Source: Allacma fusca (lineage: Eukaryota; Arthropoda; Collembola; Symphypleona; Sminthuridae). Taken from it: a stretch of 64,000 bases of DNA. The position numbers and the translations under genes were made by a program. Below the pieces are notes generated by a model. That model ran no database searches. It worked only from the letters and a program-made list of their open reading frames with translations, and was not told the origin of the DNA. The stretch lies in the NCBI GenBank assembly GCA_947179485.1, contig OX359245.1, positions 7,483,001-7,547,000 on the forward strand, read 5' to 3'. Positions 1 through 11,049 of this stretch are shown here, one piece after another (the stretch's first letter is position 1; every line of letters starts with the position of its first letter).

Positions 1-536
1 TTTGATTTACAGGGACCTGCCATGTGGTTCAACGCCGACCAAATGGTTGCAATTCTGAGTTTTATTGAACTGCCAGAATAATTGTTTCCTTTGCGATAGG
101 CTGAAGCCTGACGATGGTGGTGACGAGAATAAAGGAAACTCGATTTTTACCAATCAAGAATTCAAATACAGATGATGACGATGGTGGCGGTGGTGGGTGT
201 TAGTATTTGTGGTGATGGGCGTAAAATTAAACATTATTTTATTTCACATTGTCATCATGCATGGGCTATGGGTATATTTAACGAACCTAACAAATAAAAG
301 CTAGCAAATAATTGCTGAATATTTTCATATATCCCCACAACGTTTTATTTTCCCATAATTTCCATCCATAGAATAATAACAGTAAGTAATATAATTTCCA
401 CAACCAGTAATATTTAAATATATTTTTAGAGATGTTGATTCTGCATCCTAATTAAATCAAATGTATATTCCAATCACCAAAAGTTTCCACGAATGTACAA
501 TCCATATTAATCCATTTCCCTGTGCGAGAGAGAGAT
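1..536. other. 3' flank of the minus-strand membrane-protein gene
   Basis: No gene seen. The stretch holds short GAT/GGT-rich runs (about 168-215) and A+T-rich sequence. On the minus strand AATAAA lies at 541-536, overlapping the TAA stop of the neighbouring gene, and further TTTATT words on the plus strand (about 236 and 343) could serve as later poly(A) signals for the same transcript. Confidence 0.5.
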
Positions 537-2596
537 TTATTCTGTTGATTTTGGTGGCGAAGAACAAGCATTGTTGTCCCCATCAACATCATTCATGTCA
601 TGGTCGGCAAACAAAGAGTCAAAGGAATTTCCACCTCCGGAATTGCTTCCTTCCTCATCTGAAACTGAATGTGCTACTGCTTTCTGCTGCTGCTGACTAC
701 TTGAGTGCAATGGTCCATCATTTGGTGGAGTCATAGTCCCCTTGTAGTCTTTGTCATCTTCACAGTCGTCGTCGTCGTCGTCAGCAATGTCGACTACTTC
801 AATTTTTGTTGGTGGGGTGGAGTGCTCGAGCTTTTGTGCAGCGGCAGCAGACTCCTTGAAATTATAGAGGATTTCAGCCACTTGCGTGGTCCGTTTCTGT
901 GAAGTATCCAGTTCATTGCCAGTTAGTGGAAACTCAGTAGTGTGTTGGCTGCTTCCTTCTGCAATAAAAAATTTAATAGGGCAATTAAAGTAATTATATT
1001 GAGCTACGCATCATTAAGCCAACTCAATCAAACTCTCTCACGGCAATCCAACTGAATCCAAAAACAAATACTATCAAATAGCTTACCAGATTGCATTAGC
1101 AACAACTGCTGCTTTTCCTTATGATTCGCAGCCATCTTCTTTAGCATCTAATAAACGTCGCCAAATTTATCAGGCTTTTTGCCCTTTACATGAATTGCAT
1201 TGGCCGTCGAACCAACAGCATTTGCTCCGGAAGTGTTGCTGTTGCTGCTGCCGCCGCTGTGAGAAGTATAAGAGCAGCTTGCAATATTGGCCTTTGATTT
1301 TTTCTTTTTCACGGGCTGAGTAGCCACCTCAGGCATGACATCATCTCGAGTAGGATCAAGCCTTGAGTAACCAGAGGCGCGTGCAATTTGATGCTCTGTC
1401 CGTGGGACGGGTCTACTGGAAATGTCTTTGGCACGAACTTTCATTGCAGCACGAAACCATGCTAATCTTGCCTTCTTGTCCCGAAACATATCCAGGTTTA
1501 AATCCGAAGGGTAGTACTTTGTCGATGGAAGTGGTGGAAGTTGGGGACAGTAGTGCCAGTCCACGTCAAACTCTAATTGGCAACAGCCAATTCTCCAACA
1601 TTAATTATGGCAACGTCACCATAATTCGTTCCAGTCTGATTGTATGGGCCATCATTCAAGCGACGACAACGACCCTGATTGTACGATCCCACTCTTTCGC
1701 GTGGCGGAGGGAGAGGTGTTCGGCCCGTTGTAGGTATAACATGCCCACGCGCCTCCTCACCAACCAAAGGCACTTCATCGTACAAAGGCTCGGCCGTAAT
1801 TTCAGACTCTTCAGTTTCATGGGCAGATCCCATGGAGCCGTAGGACCTCTGCAGTCCCTGTGCTGGAGTGGTCTGCTGCTCTCGTCTCACCTCATTTCCT
1901 CCGGTCACCGAGGCGTCGCCTGGATTTTTCAATACCATTGCAGCCGTCCTCCTGTTTTCTTCTCGTTCGGCACTCGGAGGAGCGGCCCCAACAGCAGCAG
2001 CGTCATTATTCACCAAAAGAGGAGTCATTTCAATATTCTCCGTGGGTAAAGTTGTCGAGTTGTTCCGAGGGCGTGCAAACGTTCCCTGGCGACGACGGCC
2101 CCAGCATCTTACGATGCTCCTCCAGAGACAACAGCCAGCAACACAAATCCCACCGGCACAGGCAGCTCCTTTTAAAAATAATAATTCACAAGAGAATCAG
2201 TTTGGAAATACAAATGAATCATTGAAGAAAACAATATTCCACCCTATTATTCTACCCTTTACGAAAAATACGCTGTCCCGCAAGTTGCAAATACAAGCAC
2301 TGGCCTTGATTATTTTAATGATTAGTTCGCAAGTTCAATAAATCGTGTGTAAAGTGATTATTCGTACCTATGGCTGCAGACGAAAGAAGAGGGACGAGCC
2401 CGAAGCCACTAAATCCATCATCAGTATTCTGGCCATTATTATTCGAAATAACTGGGCAGCCCGTCGAGTTCGAAATAACACTGACAATTCCTCCATCCAC
2501 TGCAGACAGGTCATAGGTGCAGCAATAGGAGTTGTTGAACAGACGAAAGAATAATCCTCCATCCAGAATGCAAGAAGGGCAATGATTTTCCCCCAA
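537..2596 (-). CDS. Single-pass membrane protein with small Cys-bearing ectodomain and long disordered tail (5' exon missing)
   Basis: I do not recognise the family. Exon model, minus strand: 2596-2368, 2168-1620, 1572-1190, 1147-1087 and 958-537, totalling 1644 nt (547 codons plus TAA). Frame is kept through every junction. Introns are 199, 47, 42 and 128 nt, all GT..AG; the 47- and 42-nt ones each remove an in-frame TAG. The first visible exon starts after a good acceptor (pyrimidine-rich, ending GCAG), so an upstream exon, presumably with the start and a signal peptide, is missing. Visible protein: an outside region with Cys in NHCPSC, SYCC and STGC and two N-glycosylation sequons (NNS, NST); a hydrophobic helix spanning the 2368/2168 junction (GFGLVPLLSSAAI then GAACAGGICVAGCCLW); an Arg-rich stop-transfer run (RCWGRRR); then a tail of over 440 residues with PLYDEVPL, TPLPPP, KKKKSK, a D6 run and QQQQ. 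The positive-inside rule suggests N-out, C-in. It could be a receptor-like or adaptor protein; function unknown. Confidence 0.8.
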
Positions 2597-2598
2597 CT

Positions 2599-3360
2599 GC
2601 TAGAAGCAACCTGGAATCGCACTCAAAGATTTTCATCTCGTAACTTATTTTTTTTAAGCAACGCCAAAAAAAATCTCAAACATTATTCAAAGAAGGAAGG
2701 AACTGAATTTGTTGCTTATTACTGCACAAATGATTTACTACTACTTACTGTAATCAGGAACGTCGCTCATTTCTACGAGTAAAATCCCCTCGGTGTAAAT
2801 GTACGTGAAGTTCACAAGTTTAAATAAAATAAAATGTTCTCAAACGAAATTTCAACAATTTCTCAATACAAAGGGACAAGCTCAAACTCAAACAAATGCC
2901 AAATGCTCAATGAGTAGAAGCGAGACACGAAAATTAATGAGTCATGATTGGCATGTGTCACTATGGTATAACGTTTTCTTCTTTACATTTTTCGTTTGGG
3001 ATTTTTGTTGGATCAGCGAAATTTAATACGGAGCTCAAGGACTTTTTTAGTTTTACTCCTAGCCCCTGTTGTTTCTTCCTTCTTGTCCTCTTCAGCTGTT
3101 GTTTTGCTTCTCTCTGACACGAAAACATTTTCCCTTGAGACGAAATGTGGCACGTGTAATTGCTGTAGAAGAAGTAGCAAGTAAACCAATTGTAAAAACT
3201 AATTCACACTATATGCAATGAAAACCGAAAGGATTATAGTTTGGATTTTCAAATAATTTCAACTTATTTTCACTGCTTTAGTTTTAAAAAATTCAGAAAT
3301 AATTCCGGTGTTTACATGAACGTTTAGGAGAGAACAACTTGTAGGGGATTTTGTTTTCGA
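2599..3360. other. Probable first intron and upstream region of the minus-strand gene
   Basis: No confident exon. The missing 5' exon of the membrane-protein gene should lie here or further right. A strong minus-strand donor word (GTAAGT, about 2749-2744) follows a short ATG-starting stretch near 2770, but its phase does not fit the next exon, so I did not join it. The plus-strand hydrophobic reading at about 3020-3110 has no ATG start or splice support. Confidence 0.35.
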
Positions 3361-3824
3361 TTGATACATTGGCTGACCAGTCTATACATTGGCGGACCAG
3401 TCTATACATTGGCGGACCAGTCTATATATTGGCGGACCAGTCTATACATTGGCGGACCAGTCTATACATTGGCGGACCAGTCGATACATTGGCGGACCAG
3501 TCTATACATTGGCGGACCAGTCTATACATTGGCGGACCAGTCTATACATTGGCGGACCAGTCGATACATTTGCAGACCAGTCTATACATTGGCGGACCAG
3601 TCTATACATTGGCGGACCAGTCGATACATTGGCGGACCAGTCGATACATTGGCAGACCAGTCTATACATTGGCAGACCAGTCTATACATTGGCGGACCAG
3701 TCGATACATTGGCGGACCAGTCTATACATTGGCGGACCAGTCTATACATTGGCGGACCAGTCTATACATTGGCGGACCAGTCGATACATTGGCGGACCAG
3801 TCTATACATTGGCGGACCAGTCTA
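3361..3824. repeat. 20-bp minisatellite, 23 copies
   Basis: Twenty-three head-to-tail copies of TCTATACATTGGCGGACCAG, plus a 4-nt partial copy. The main variation is T/G at the third base, with occasional G-to-A/T changes (GGCAGACC, TTGCAGACC, GGCTGACC). There are no length changes, so the array is in perfect 20-bp register. Because 20 is not a multiple of 3 and the unit lacks plus-strand stops in every phase, all three plus frames are open and read the same 20-residue periodic peptide in different phase. I regard the ORFs as a by-product of the repeat. Confidence 0.97.
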
Positions 3825-3844
3825 ACAATATTTATTTGGTAACT

Positions 3845-6351
3845 CTATACATTTATGGTCAGGCCAAAATATTTGAATTCATACAGCCAGAGACTTATTT
3901 TCAAACTTCCGTCTTATTTTTGTCGGGATGGAATTGGCAGTAATACCTCGAAGGAATTATCTTGAAATGTCCACATACCCTAATTGAACCGCGAGGGAAT
4001 TCTTGTTTTATTTTACTGTGTACTACAGTTAGGACGTGAGAATTACTTGGGTATTCCCTATCCCAGAGTTCGGATTTTGTAAATATTCTTAGATTTTTTT
4101 TGTTTGATTTTCCCTGCTGTATATTATATCTAGGTTCGAAGCAAGTTTAAAACTCCCTGTTGACAAAATAATTTCCGCATTACACGCCAAGAAATTCAAA
4201 ATCCCGGTAGAAAAATGTCGCCATTTGAAATCAATGCCCACAAAAAAAATAAATCACTTCAACAATTTTGAAAATCCCGGCCGTTCTGTAATAAATGTAA
4301 AACGCCTTATTATTTTCAAAAATCCCTACTGCCAAGAATTGTTTACTGTAATAGAATAATAATTTCGAAAAACCAGCTAATTACAACTGTCCACATGTAT
4401 GATCGGCCAACTTTCAATGACCGTGTTTGGATGGCGGCTAGCTTGGCCGGCACACAAGGGAGACGCACGAAGTCTAAATTTTGGCCTCTCACTCCCTCCT
4501 AAACTTCAGTGAGTGTAAGTGTTAGTGCAGTGCACTGCTGGCCACAGTGTTTTAATTCTTTTCGGTTTGTAGTTTTCCCTTCTCTAATAATTTTTAAACT
4601 GCCGTCTGCAGCTCCAATAATTGTTTCTGGTCTTAAAGTATCAACTGTTAGTGAACGCCAAATACAAGCCTTTTGTGGAACCCGTTTGTTGACTTTTTTT
4701 GCCACATAACAGTTTTAACCGGCCACCATCCATTGAAATCCTATTGCTGTCAGTTACGTGATTCTTACTTTAATATTTACAAGTTTGTTAATGAGTGTTA
4801 TATCTAAGACGCAGAAAGTATCATACAGTAAGTCAATTTAAGTACTCAGTTTTGATAAACCGTGATGACGCTCAATCTCTTTGTACTGTAACGCGTTTCT
4901 AAACCATGTCATTGCAAGTCAATAGTTGTTGCTTGGATGTTAATGCAAATTTTTAATGTAAAAGCTTTCCAGTAATTTTTCCCATAATATATTTATACAT
5001 ACGTACATTTGCAAATTCTGAATTGTTCTTTAAAGTAGAATGATTTGTGATTTTCAAAACGGGGTGGGGATATAAATTTCCTCCTTGCTCTGTCATGAGA
5101 AATCGTCGTCACTAAGTCAATTTAAGTATTCAGTTTAATAAACCGTGATGACGCTCAATCTCTTGGTACTGTAACGCGTTTCTAAACCATGTCATTGCAA
5201 GTCAATAGTTGTTGCTTGGTTGTTAATGCAAATTTTTTATGTAAAAGCTTTCCACTAATTTTTCCCAGAATATATTTATACATACGTACATTTGCAAATT
5301 CTGAATTGTTCTTTAAAGTAGAATGAATTGTGATTTTCAAAACGGGGTGGGGATACAAATTTCCTCCTTGCTCTGTCATGAGAAATTTTTGTCACTACTT
5401 TTATTAAGTAAAAAATTCATAGTTTACTGTTTAAAATCCGTTTAAATCAATAGTATTTATATGTAATATATTTTTATATGAGTATCTATATAGCAAAACA
5501 ATTTTGTAAACTATATTTACAATTTTAGAGCGCTATAAGGTACATTCACTTTTGAGTGGCAATTGTAAGTTACTTGTAATTAGACTGGTATTTGAAGCGT
5601 AATAATTGTAAATCGTTTACAATTTCCTGTCAGTGTCCGTCGATTTTTCCTGTCGATTTCCTGATTGTCACACGGCTGTTTATGAAATCATATTTCATTT
5701 GACAATTGACAACTTGTCACTTTTTACTTGTATTTGTCGGGTTGTAATGTTATGAAATAGGGCCCTGGTCATCATTTTTAATTTTCTGAGTATGCAATAC
5801 AGTAGTATCACTGTATGAAGACCGCTTTATAACGTAATTCTTGTTATCCCGGACACAGTTCTTTATCCCGCCAAAGCTTCTGTGTAAGCATGCAGTGTTC
5901 GTCATAAACGTATAATGGAATACTGTTTATTTCGGACCAAATTCCAAGCTCCATTGCGATTCCGTTATAAACAAATTTACTGTATGTAGTGTACTCGTAT
6001 ATGCCAAAACCCAACAATTACTTATTTAGACACATTTTCATTGGGATAGCTTGCCGTTATAGGAGATCCTCCGAAGTAATTTTATTGTGCTCGTATAGTG
6101 AAAGTGTAATGTATGGATTAAGGCCGTACAGCAGTGACAGTTGAATTAACAACATGAAATTAATATTTAGAATATGACACGATTTTTAATATTATTAATT
6201 TAGCAATAATTTTTTTTGTTGTCACAGCGTCTCCAACTAACCACCCAGAAAGGACAATAACCATTAATTTTTTTTTTACTACTTGGAGAGTTTCTCGTTT
6301 GTGATTGTGTTTGTTCGATATTACGTCGGATAATTTTAATTTCAATTGAAA
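3845..6351. other. Intergenic region between two divergent genes
   Basis: No coding stretch is supported. It separates the minus-strand membrane-protein gene from the plus-strand JmjC gene, so both promoters may lie here. A comparatively G+C-rich patch at about 4385-4530 could be promoter-proximal. The only clear structure is the tandem duplication at 4831-5397. Confidence 0.5.
4831..5397. repeat. Tandem duplication of a 284-bp segment
   Basis: Copy 1 is 4831-5114 and copy 2 is 5115-5397. Both start AGTCAATTTAAGTA and end near GTCACTA, with only scattered substitutions (such as CTCTTTG/CTCTTGG and GCTTGGATG/GCTTGGTTG) and a small indel after CAGTTT. The direct abutment and high identity point to a recent tandem duplication. 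No ORF is preserved. It lies in the shared upstream region of the two genes. Confidence 0.93.
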
Positions 6352-6495
6352 ATGGAGCAACAGGACGGAGAAGTTTTTTTCAACAACGAAGCCCACCAGG
6401 TCAGCCAATTTTGTTCGGTCCTAGTCCCAAAACAGCTCAGTCTGGACGATTTCAGAAAATTCATTGACCAGAGACTCCCGTTTCACTGCCAATAA
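6352..6495 (+). CDS. Alternative 47-aa reading of JmjC exon 1 with intron 1 retained
   Basis: From the same ATG, reading straight on past the CAG/GTCAGC donor stays open to TAA at 6493-6495 and is in frame with exon 2 beyond it. The extension includes LSLDDFRKFIDQ, which faintly recalls the end of a JmjN box. The stop overlaps a poly(A) word, AATAAA at 6491-6496. It may be a short intronic-polyadenylation product, a true JmjN remnant, or simply intron sequence. Confidence 0.35.
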   Translation: MEQQDGEVFFNNEAHQVSQFCSVLVPKQLSLDDFRKFIDQRLPFHCQ

Positions 6496-8094
6496 ATCAA
6501 CACGGAAAATTCTAGTCTATTTTCATTTCCTCCGGAGGCTGAGATGTGGGAGAGGAGATCCTTCGGCGTTGAAATGCTGAGACCACGCAAAGTAAACACA
6601 GTGGACCATTGCGCATATCATAAAGTGGAAGATGGAATTTTCCAACGAACTCTGGAGGAGCCATCTGGGAGCTACGAAACCATTGGCGAATATCTCCAGG
6701 CACCGATCGTGTTAAATAACCTGTTCGCTCAAGACTTGGTGGACCAAGACACAGATATTGTTGCAGCTACTACCAGCAAATTTGAGTCGGTTGAATTTAA
6801 ATCAATTACGTATGTCAACGACTTTAATTTCTGGAGCGAACCAACTCGAAATTGGTTCCATCCCTTTTCGTTGGCCCACTTGGAATCTCCATTGACAACC
6901 TACAAATCCCTCAAACACAAGGAGGGAATAACGGAGTCATGGTTCTATTTTGGACGGCCATCATCTTCGTGTAAGTACTAATCAGATTTAATTTTATGTG
7001 GATTATTACACGAATTAGTTTTTCATGTATACAATAATTTTCTGATTAATAATATACGGTTATTTAATTTTTTTCCAGCTCCACTCCATATAGATGACCA
7101 TAGCCTATCATCGGCCATCTACCATCTGTATGGATCGACGAAGATTTGGCTTACAATCCCAAGTGGGGACAAACTGAAGCTAGAAACTCTTGTGGAACAG
7201 AACATGCCAACATTTCTGAAGCCATCGGTGGTACGATGTGATAGGAAACTGACAGCACTAAAGTTTCTATTCACGCCCAAGAAGCTCGAGGAATGGGGTG
7301 TAAATTACACCATAATTTTTCAGAACCCCGGCGAATTCCTCTTGCTGAAGTCCAACTCGTACCACCAGGTGTTTAATCTCGGCCACAACGTCACGCAATC
7401 AGTGAATTACTGTGATGATAGGTATTTTGGACTAAATTTACACAATTGCAAGTGCCGACCGATGAAACACGGCGATACGAACCCGTTTGATGTCCGCATT
7501 ATGAAGCTTGATTGGATGAACTACATTGAAAATCCAATCAGTAAGTAAAACTCATATTATTTATAAAGAGACAATAACTTGCAAATTTAATTGGCACGTT
7601 AGCAACTCAATGTGGTATTTGAATTTCTTTTTTAGATTGGACAGATCGGTACGAGCAAATGCTGAAGGCTCGACATCCGGAGCCGCCACAGTCATCAGCT
7701 TCTTCGGCGGCATGTAGCAGCGAATCGGTGGCTTCAGCCAGCACACGGACTGAGTGACGTAAGCCCATCAAGCGGCTAGCGTCTAAATCCGCAGCTACAC
7801 CCATCCCATGTGATTTTGAGGGATGCGATCATCATTTTCGGTACAAAAGCATAATGCTCAAGCATTATCGCTCCGTCCACCTCAAATCCACTCGAGGTAT
7901 ACAATATTTAATTTATTCTGTAAATTTGCAAACGGAATCGAAAGACCAGTACAATATTTATTTATTAACTCTTGCTATTTTTGACAGTTGTGTGTGACGT
8001 CTGTGGAGTCGGTTGCCGTGACAAATACACTTCAAAGCGACACAAGGCCGACCAAGGTTGCAACGATCTCCCTGTCCAAGCTCCCAACCAATAA
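6352..8094 (+). CDS. JmjC-domain protein with C-terminal C2H2 and C2HC zinc fingers (lysine demethylase 4/Rph1-like)
   Basis: Exon model: 6352-6399, 6538-6970, 7079-7540, 7636-7896, 7988-8094 (1311 nt, in frame throughout, good GT..AG sites). The JmjC domain is clear: YFGRPSSS, then the HxD iron pair in LHIDDH, GSTKIWLTIP with the lysine expected to bind 2-oxoglutarate, and the third iron histidine in SYHQVFNLGHN. LHNCKC matches the Cys-x-Cys after the KDM4 JmjC domain, and RCDRKL gives a further Cys. NPFDVRIMKLD and WTDRYEQMLKARHP follow, as in the family's post-JmjC linker. Fingers: C-x4-C-x12-H-x4-H (from 7807, CDFEGC) and C-x2-C-x12-H-x5-C (exon 5, CDVCG). JmjC followed by C2H2 fingers resembles yeast Rph1/Gis1 and plant REF6 rather than animal KDM4 (PHD/Tudor). 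An in-frame TGA lies at 7755-7757, between JmjC and fingers; either a 36-nt intron (7728-7763, GTGGCT..GTAAG) or readthrough restores the frame. Product 424 or 436 aa. Expected role: nuclear Fe(II)/2-oxoglutarate histone demethylase, unproven. Confidence 0.88.
6971..7078 (+). other. Intron 2 of the JmjC gene
   Basis: Donor GTAAGT follows TCG-T (phase 1); the acceptor is a long T run ending TTTTTTTCCAG. The splice joins YFGRPSSS to SPLHIDDH, which restores a continuous JmjC motif. Introns 3 (7541-7635, GTAAGT..TTTTAG) and 4 (7897-7987, GTATAC..GACAG) are equally well bounded. Confidence 0.9.
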
Positions 8095-8934
8095 ATCTAG
8101 TCTCCCTTTTATAATAATAACATTTATACTAATTTTAACCATTTTAACTATATTTTTAACCCGGAAATTGTGAAATAGTCAGCATCAATGACTACCTATA
8201 ATTTTAACATAAACATATTGTAAACAAATTGTACAAAAAGCTCAGTGACATGTGACCGATTGGCGAGCAGAAGTCTCCGTGTATCATTGCTTGAAATCTG
8301 TGAAAAATTCAGAAAGCTTCAATGTACATGGTAGACCCTGTGACGACCCTTTCCGGTCGCAAGACTAAACGGGTCATGCCCGATTTATCCTCCCTGCAAT
8401 TAATCCGGCAGGTTAAGATGAAAATTTAATGTGATAATCAAAAGAAAAAGACTTGCAAAAACTGAATGACAATACTAAACGGATTATTACATGTCATGTA
8501 CATATTATATTAGGTTTACATTTCCTAACAAACTATACCATACTGTACTATTATAACACAACATTTTGTGATCTGTATTTTCAACTGTGCAATCAATCAC
8601 TATTCTAGTCCAATTTAAACGCACTTTTTTGTACAAGACTGTAACTTCAAAAGCAATATTACAAGACTGTGAATAATTATAAGAATAATCCTGTGATGAA
8701 ATGAAACCATGCTCTTGTACTATTATAATGGAACTTATAATTGTGATATTAATTTAAATGCATGCTCAATTAATGTAATAATCGAAACTAAGTACAAATG
8801 TTTGAATCTCAAAGCAATTAATAGACTGAATATTTGCGAATAATACCTTCCTGACATGAATACGAAGGAAATAAAAGTGCCTTGGGAATACCAAGTGTCA
8901 ATTCTCAATCGAAAACAACTGTATTCACCCCAAA
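8095..8934. other. 3' region of the JmjC gene; no gene
   Basis: A+T-rich, with no supported coding sequence. AATAAA at 8090-8095 overlaps the JmjC stop codon; another AATAAA lies near 8870. The short hydrophobic reading at 8100-8170 is in a different frame from the JmjC exon and starts inside it, so I do not treat it as a gene. Confidence 0.5.
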
Positions 8935-11049
8935 ATGTTTTATTTACAATTTAATCCAACTGACGCTGATTTATTATGGCTAAAAAACAGGTTTATAGTC
9001 CTTATAGACTTTCGTATGCCCTTTGGAACTAACTATTCCTTTAATCGACTCTTCTGGTCTTCTTGGGAGGATGATTCGAACTGTTACTTCCAGCATCTAA
9101 TTGCACCCCTATCATATGTACAATGTACAAAATAATCAACAAATGTGTTTCCAACTGAATTCTTTAGAAACATTTATTTCCTTCAGGAACCCTGTCCTAT
9201 GACTCATTCTGGTAATTTTTCCCGATTTCCCTTGGTTTCTTTAAAAGTAAGTAGAACTTCCCTAAAATCTAGATATAAGCGTGGAAAACATGAACGTAGT
9301 ATTTCCATCAAAAATCCAGGTAACTTCAATTTTCTTGAAATATAAAGGAACCACCCCTGAAATATTTCTAAATGTTATTTTGAAAGGAAACGGGATTCCC
9401 ATTCTATGCCAGAAAAGAATTGTTTGCATTATGGCTGTCAAACAATATTTTCTCATGAAATGTATTATATGCCAAAAATGTCAAAGTGACAAACCAAATA
9501 GTGGTACGCAAAAATATTACCACAATGCTTTCCAATTTTGAAAATTGCAGAGAGAAAATTGTTTTAAAAAGTGTGATTGCATACTTTCCCAGAAATCAAT
9601 TCAGATCTAAAAGAGCAATAAATGTGATGAGTGATGACTTTGGTAGGATTATGGAGCTTTCAAATCTTTATACACAATCATTTTAAAAATCTTTATTAAC
9701 AAATCCAGAAATATTAATATTCGTATTTACACAAACTAAGCTAGTTTGTTGTACCAACAGAAACATGTACAATGGTGGCACAAATTCTACGAACAAATAA
9801 ACAACTGTCGTTGAAGCCCAGCCGTTCAAACGAATTCCATTCAATTCTTTATCTCAATTTTCAATTACGACAATCACTCAAAGGAAAAGTGTATCATTTT
9901 GTTTATAATTTTACATACCCTGGAACATGCTTAACTGAAATCCACTTTAATACAAGGTGAAGGTGTGTTAAAATAAAGTGGAGTTCAAACTATTTTTAGG
10001 CGTGAAGAGTTGTTTTAAATCAAATTTTGAGAATAAATTTTTTAAAGGAATCTTGCTTGAACATTTATTTTTAAAATAAGCAAATTTAAATAAACACAAA
10101 TTGTAAACGACTCAAGATGACCTCAAAACTAATTGCCATCTATTTCATTTGACTACGAATGAAACTCCAGTCACCAAATCACCAGAATATTTGACTCGTT
10201 GCTAGTTCACCGTGTTTCGAACTAGACATTTTCTTGAAGTCACATGAAGACTTTTTAATGAAAACACTTGATTCCGGGTAATAGTTTTCCAGAATTGTCA
10301 GTCATTCCTGGATTTAATTGGATTGAAATATAAAAATTCTAAGGAGCTTACTGGCAACATATATCAAGACCAAGAAATAATTACAGATAATTCTATTTTA
10401 TACCTGGCCGACAATGTGGTTTTCTGACTCTAAATATTATTTTAGTACGATGAATGCCTATCACAGTTCTGCATCATGTGAAGTTAAAGTAATTTTTAAT
10501 AATAAGAACCCTTTCGCATTTCCTAGAAATGAACGTCAAAAATTTATATTTTAATGATTTTGAAATTTATCAAAAAGAAATTCAAATTTATCATAAAACT
10601 TTGACAAACTCCTAGTAATTGAATACTGTACCACTTGCAATAACTAATTTACACAAACTGTCCCAGTCACGTTAACCTGCATTGTCATTAGTCAAAAATG
10701 TTAGGGAAAACCATTTATAGTGGCGTAAAAGTTATTTTGTAAATTTCCGACATGCCAATTAAAAATAACGGTCTAACGAAAAGCATCAAAGCAATTTATT
10801 CTCTTCTTGTTTAAAGATATGTGCTGTAATTCCGTCCAGGTAAAAATCAAGAAATTATTTATTTTTGGCAGCTTCCTTTAAATTTTTTCAAATTAATAAT
10901 AATTCGCTGGGTGGAAATGTTTTGAAACTGAAAGTGTTCCAAAGGGTTTAGAACTTCATATAGCATTTTTTAATAATTTGCATGAACATAATCTCAAATC
11001 AACCCAAGAATAAAAAGCATACATAAATGGAGTCATTTATGAAGTCAAT

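Noticed and set aside
2740-2775. Short ATG exon with a GTAAGT donor as first exon of the membrane-protein gene
   Set aside because: Its donor phase does not match the next exon's frame, and it has no signal peptide.
3351-3943. Three overlapping long plus-strand ORFs as a repeat protein
   Set aside because: They are the three frames of one 20-bp minisatellite; no start context, splice sites or flanking coding sequence.
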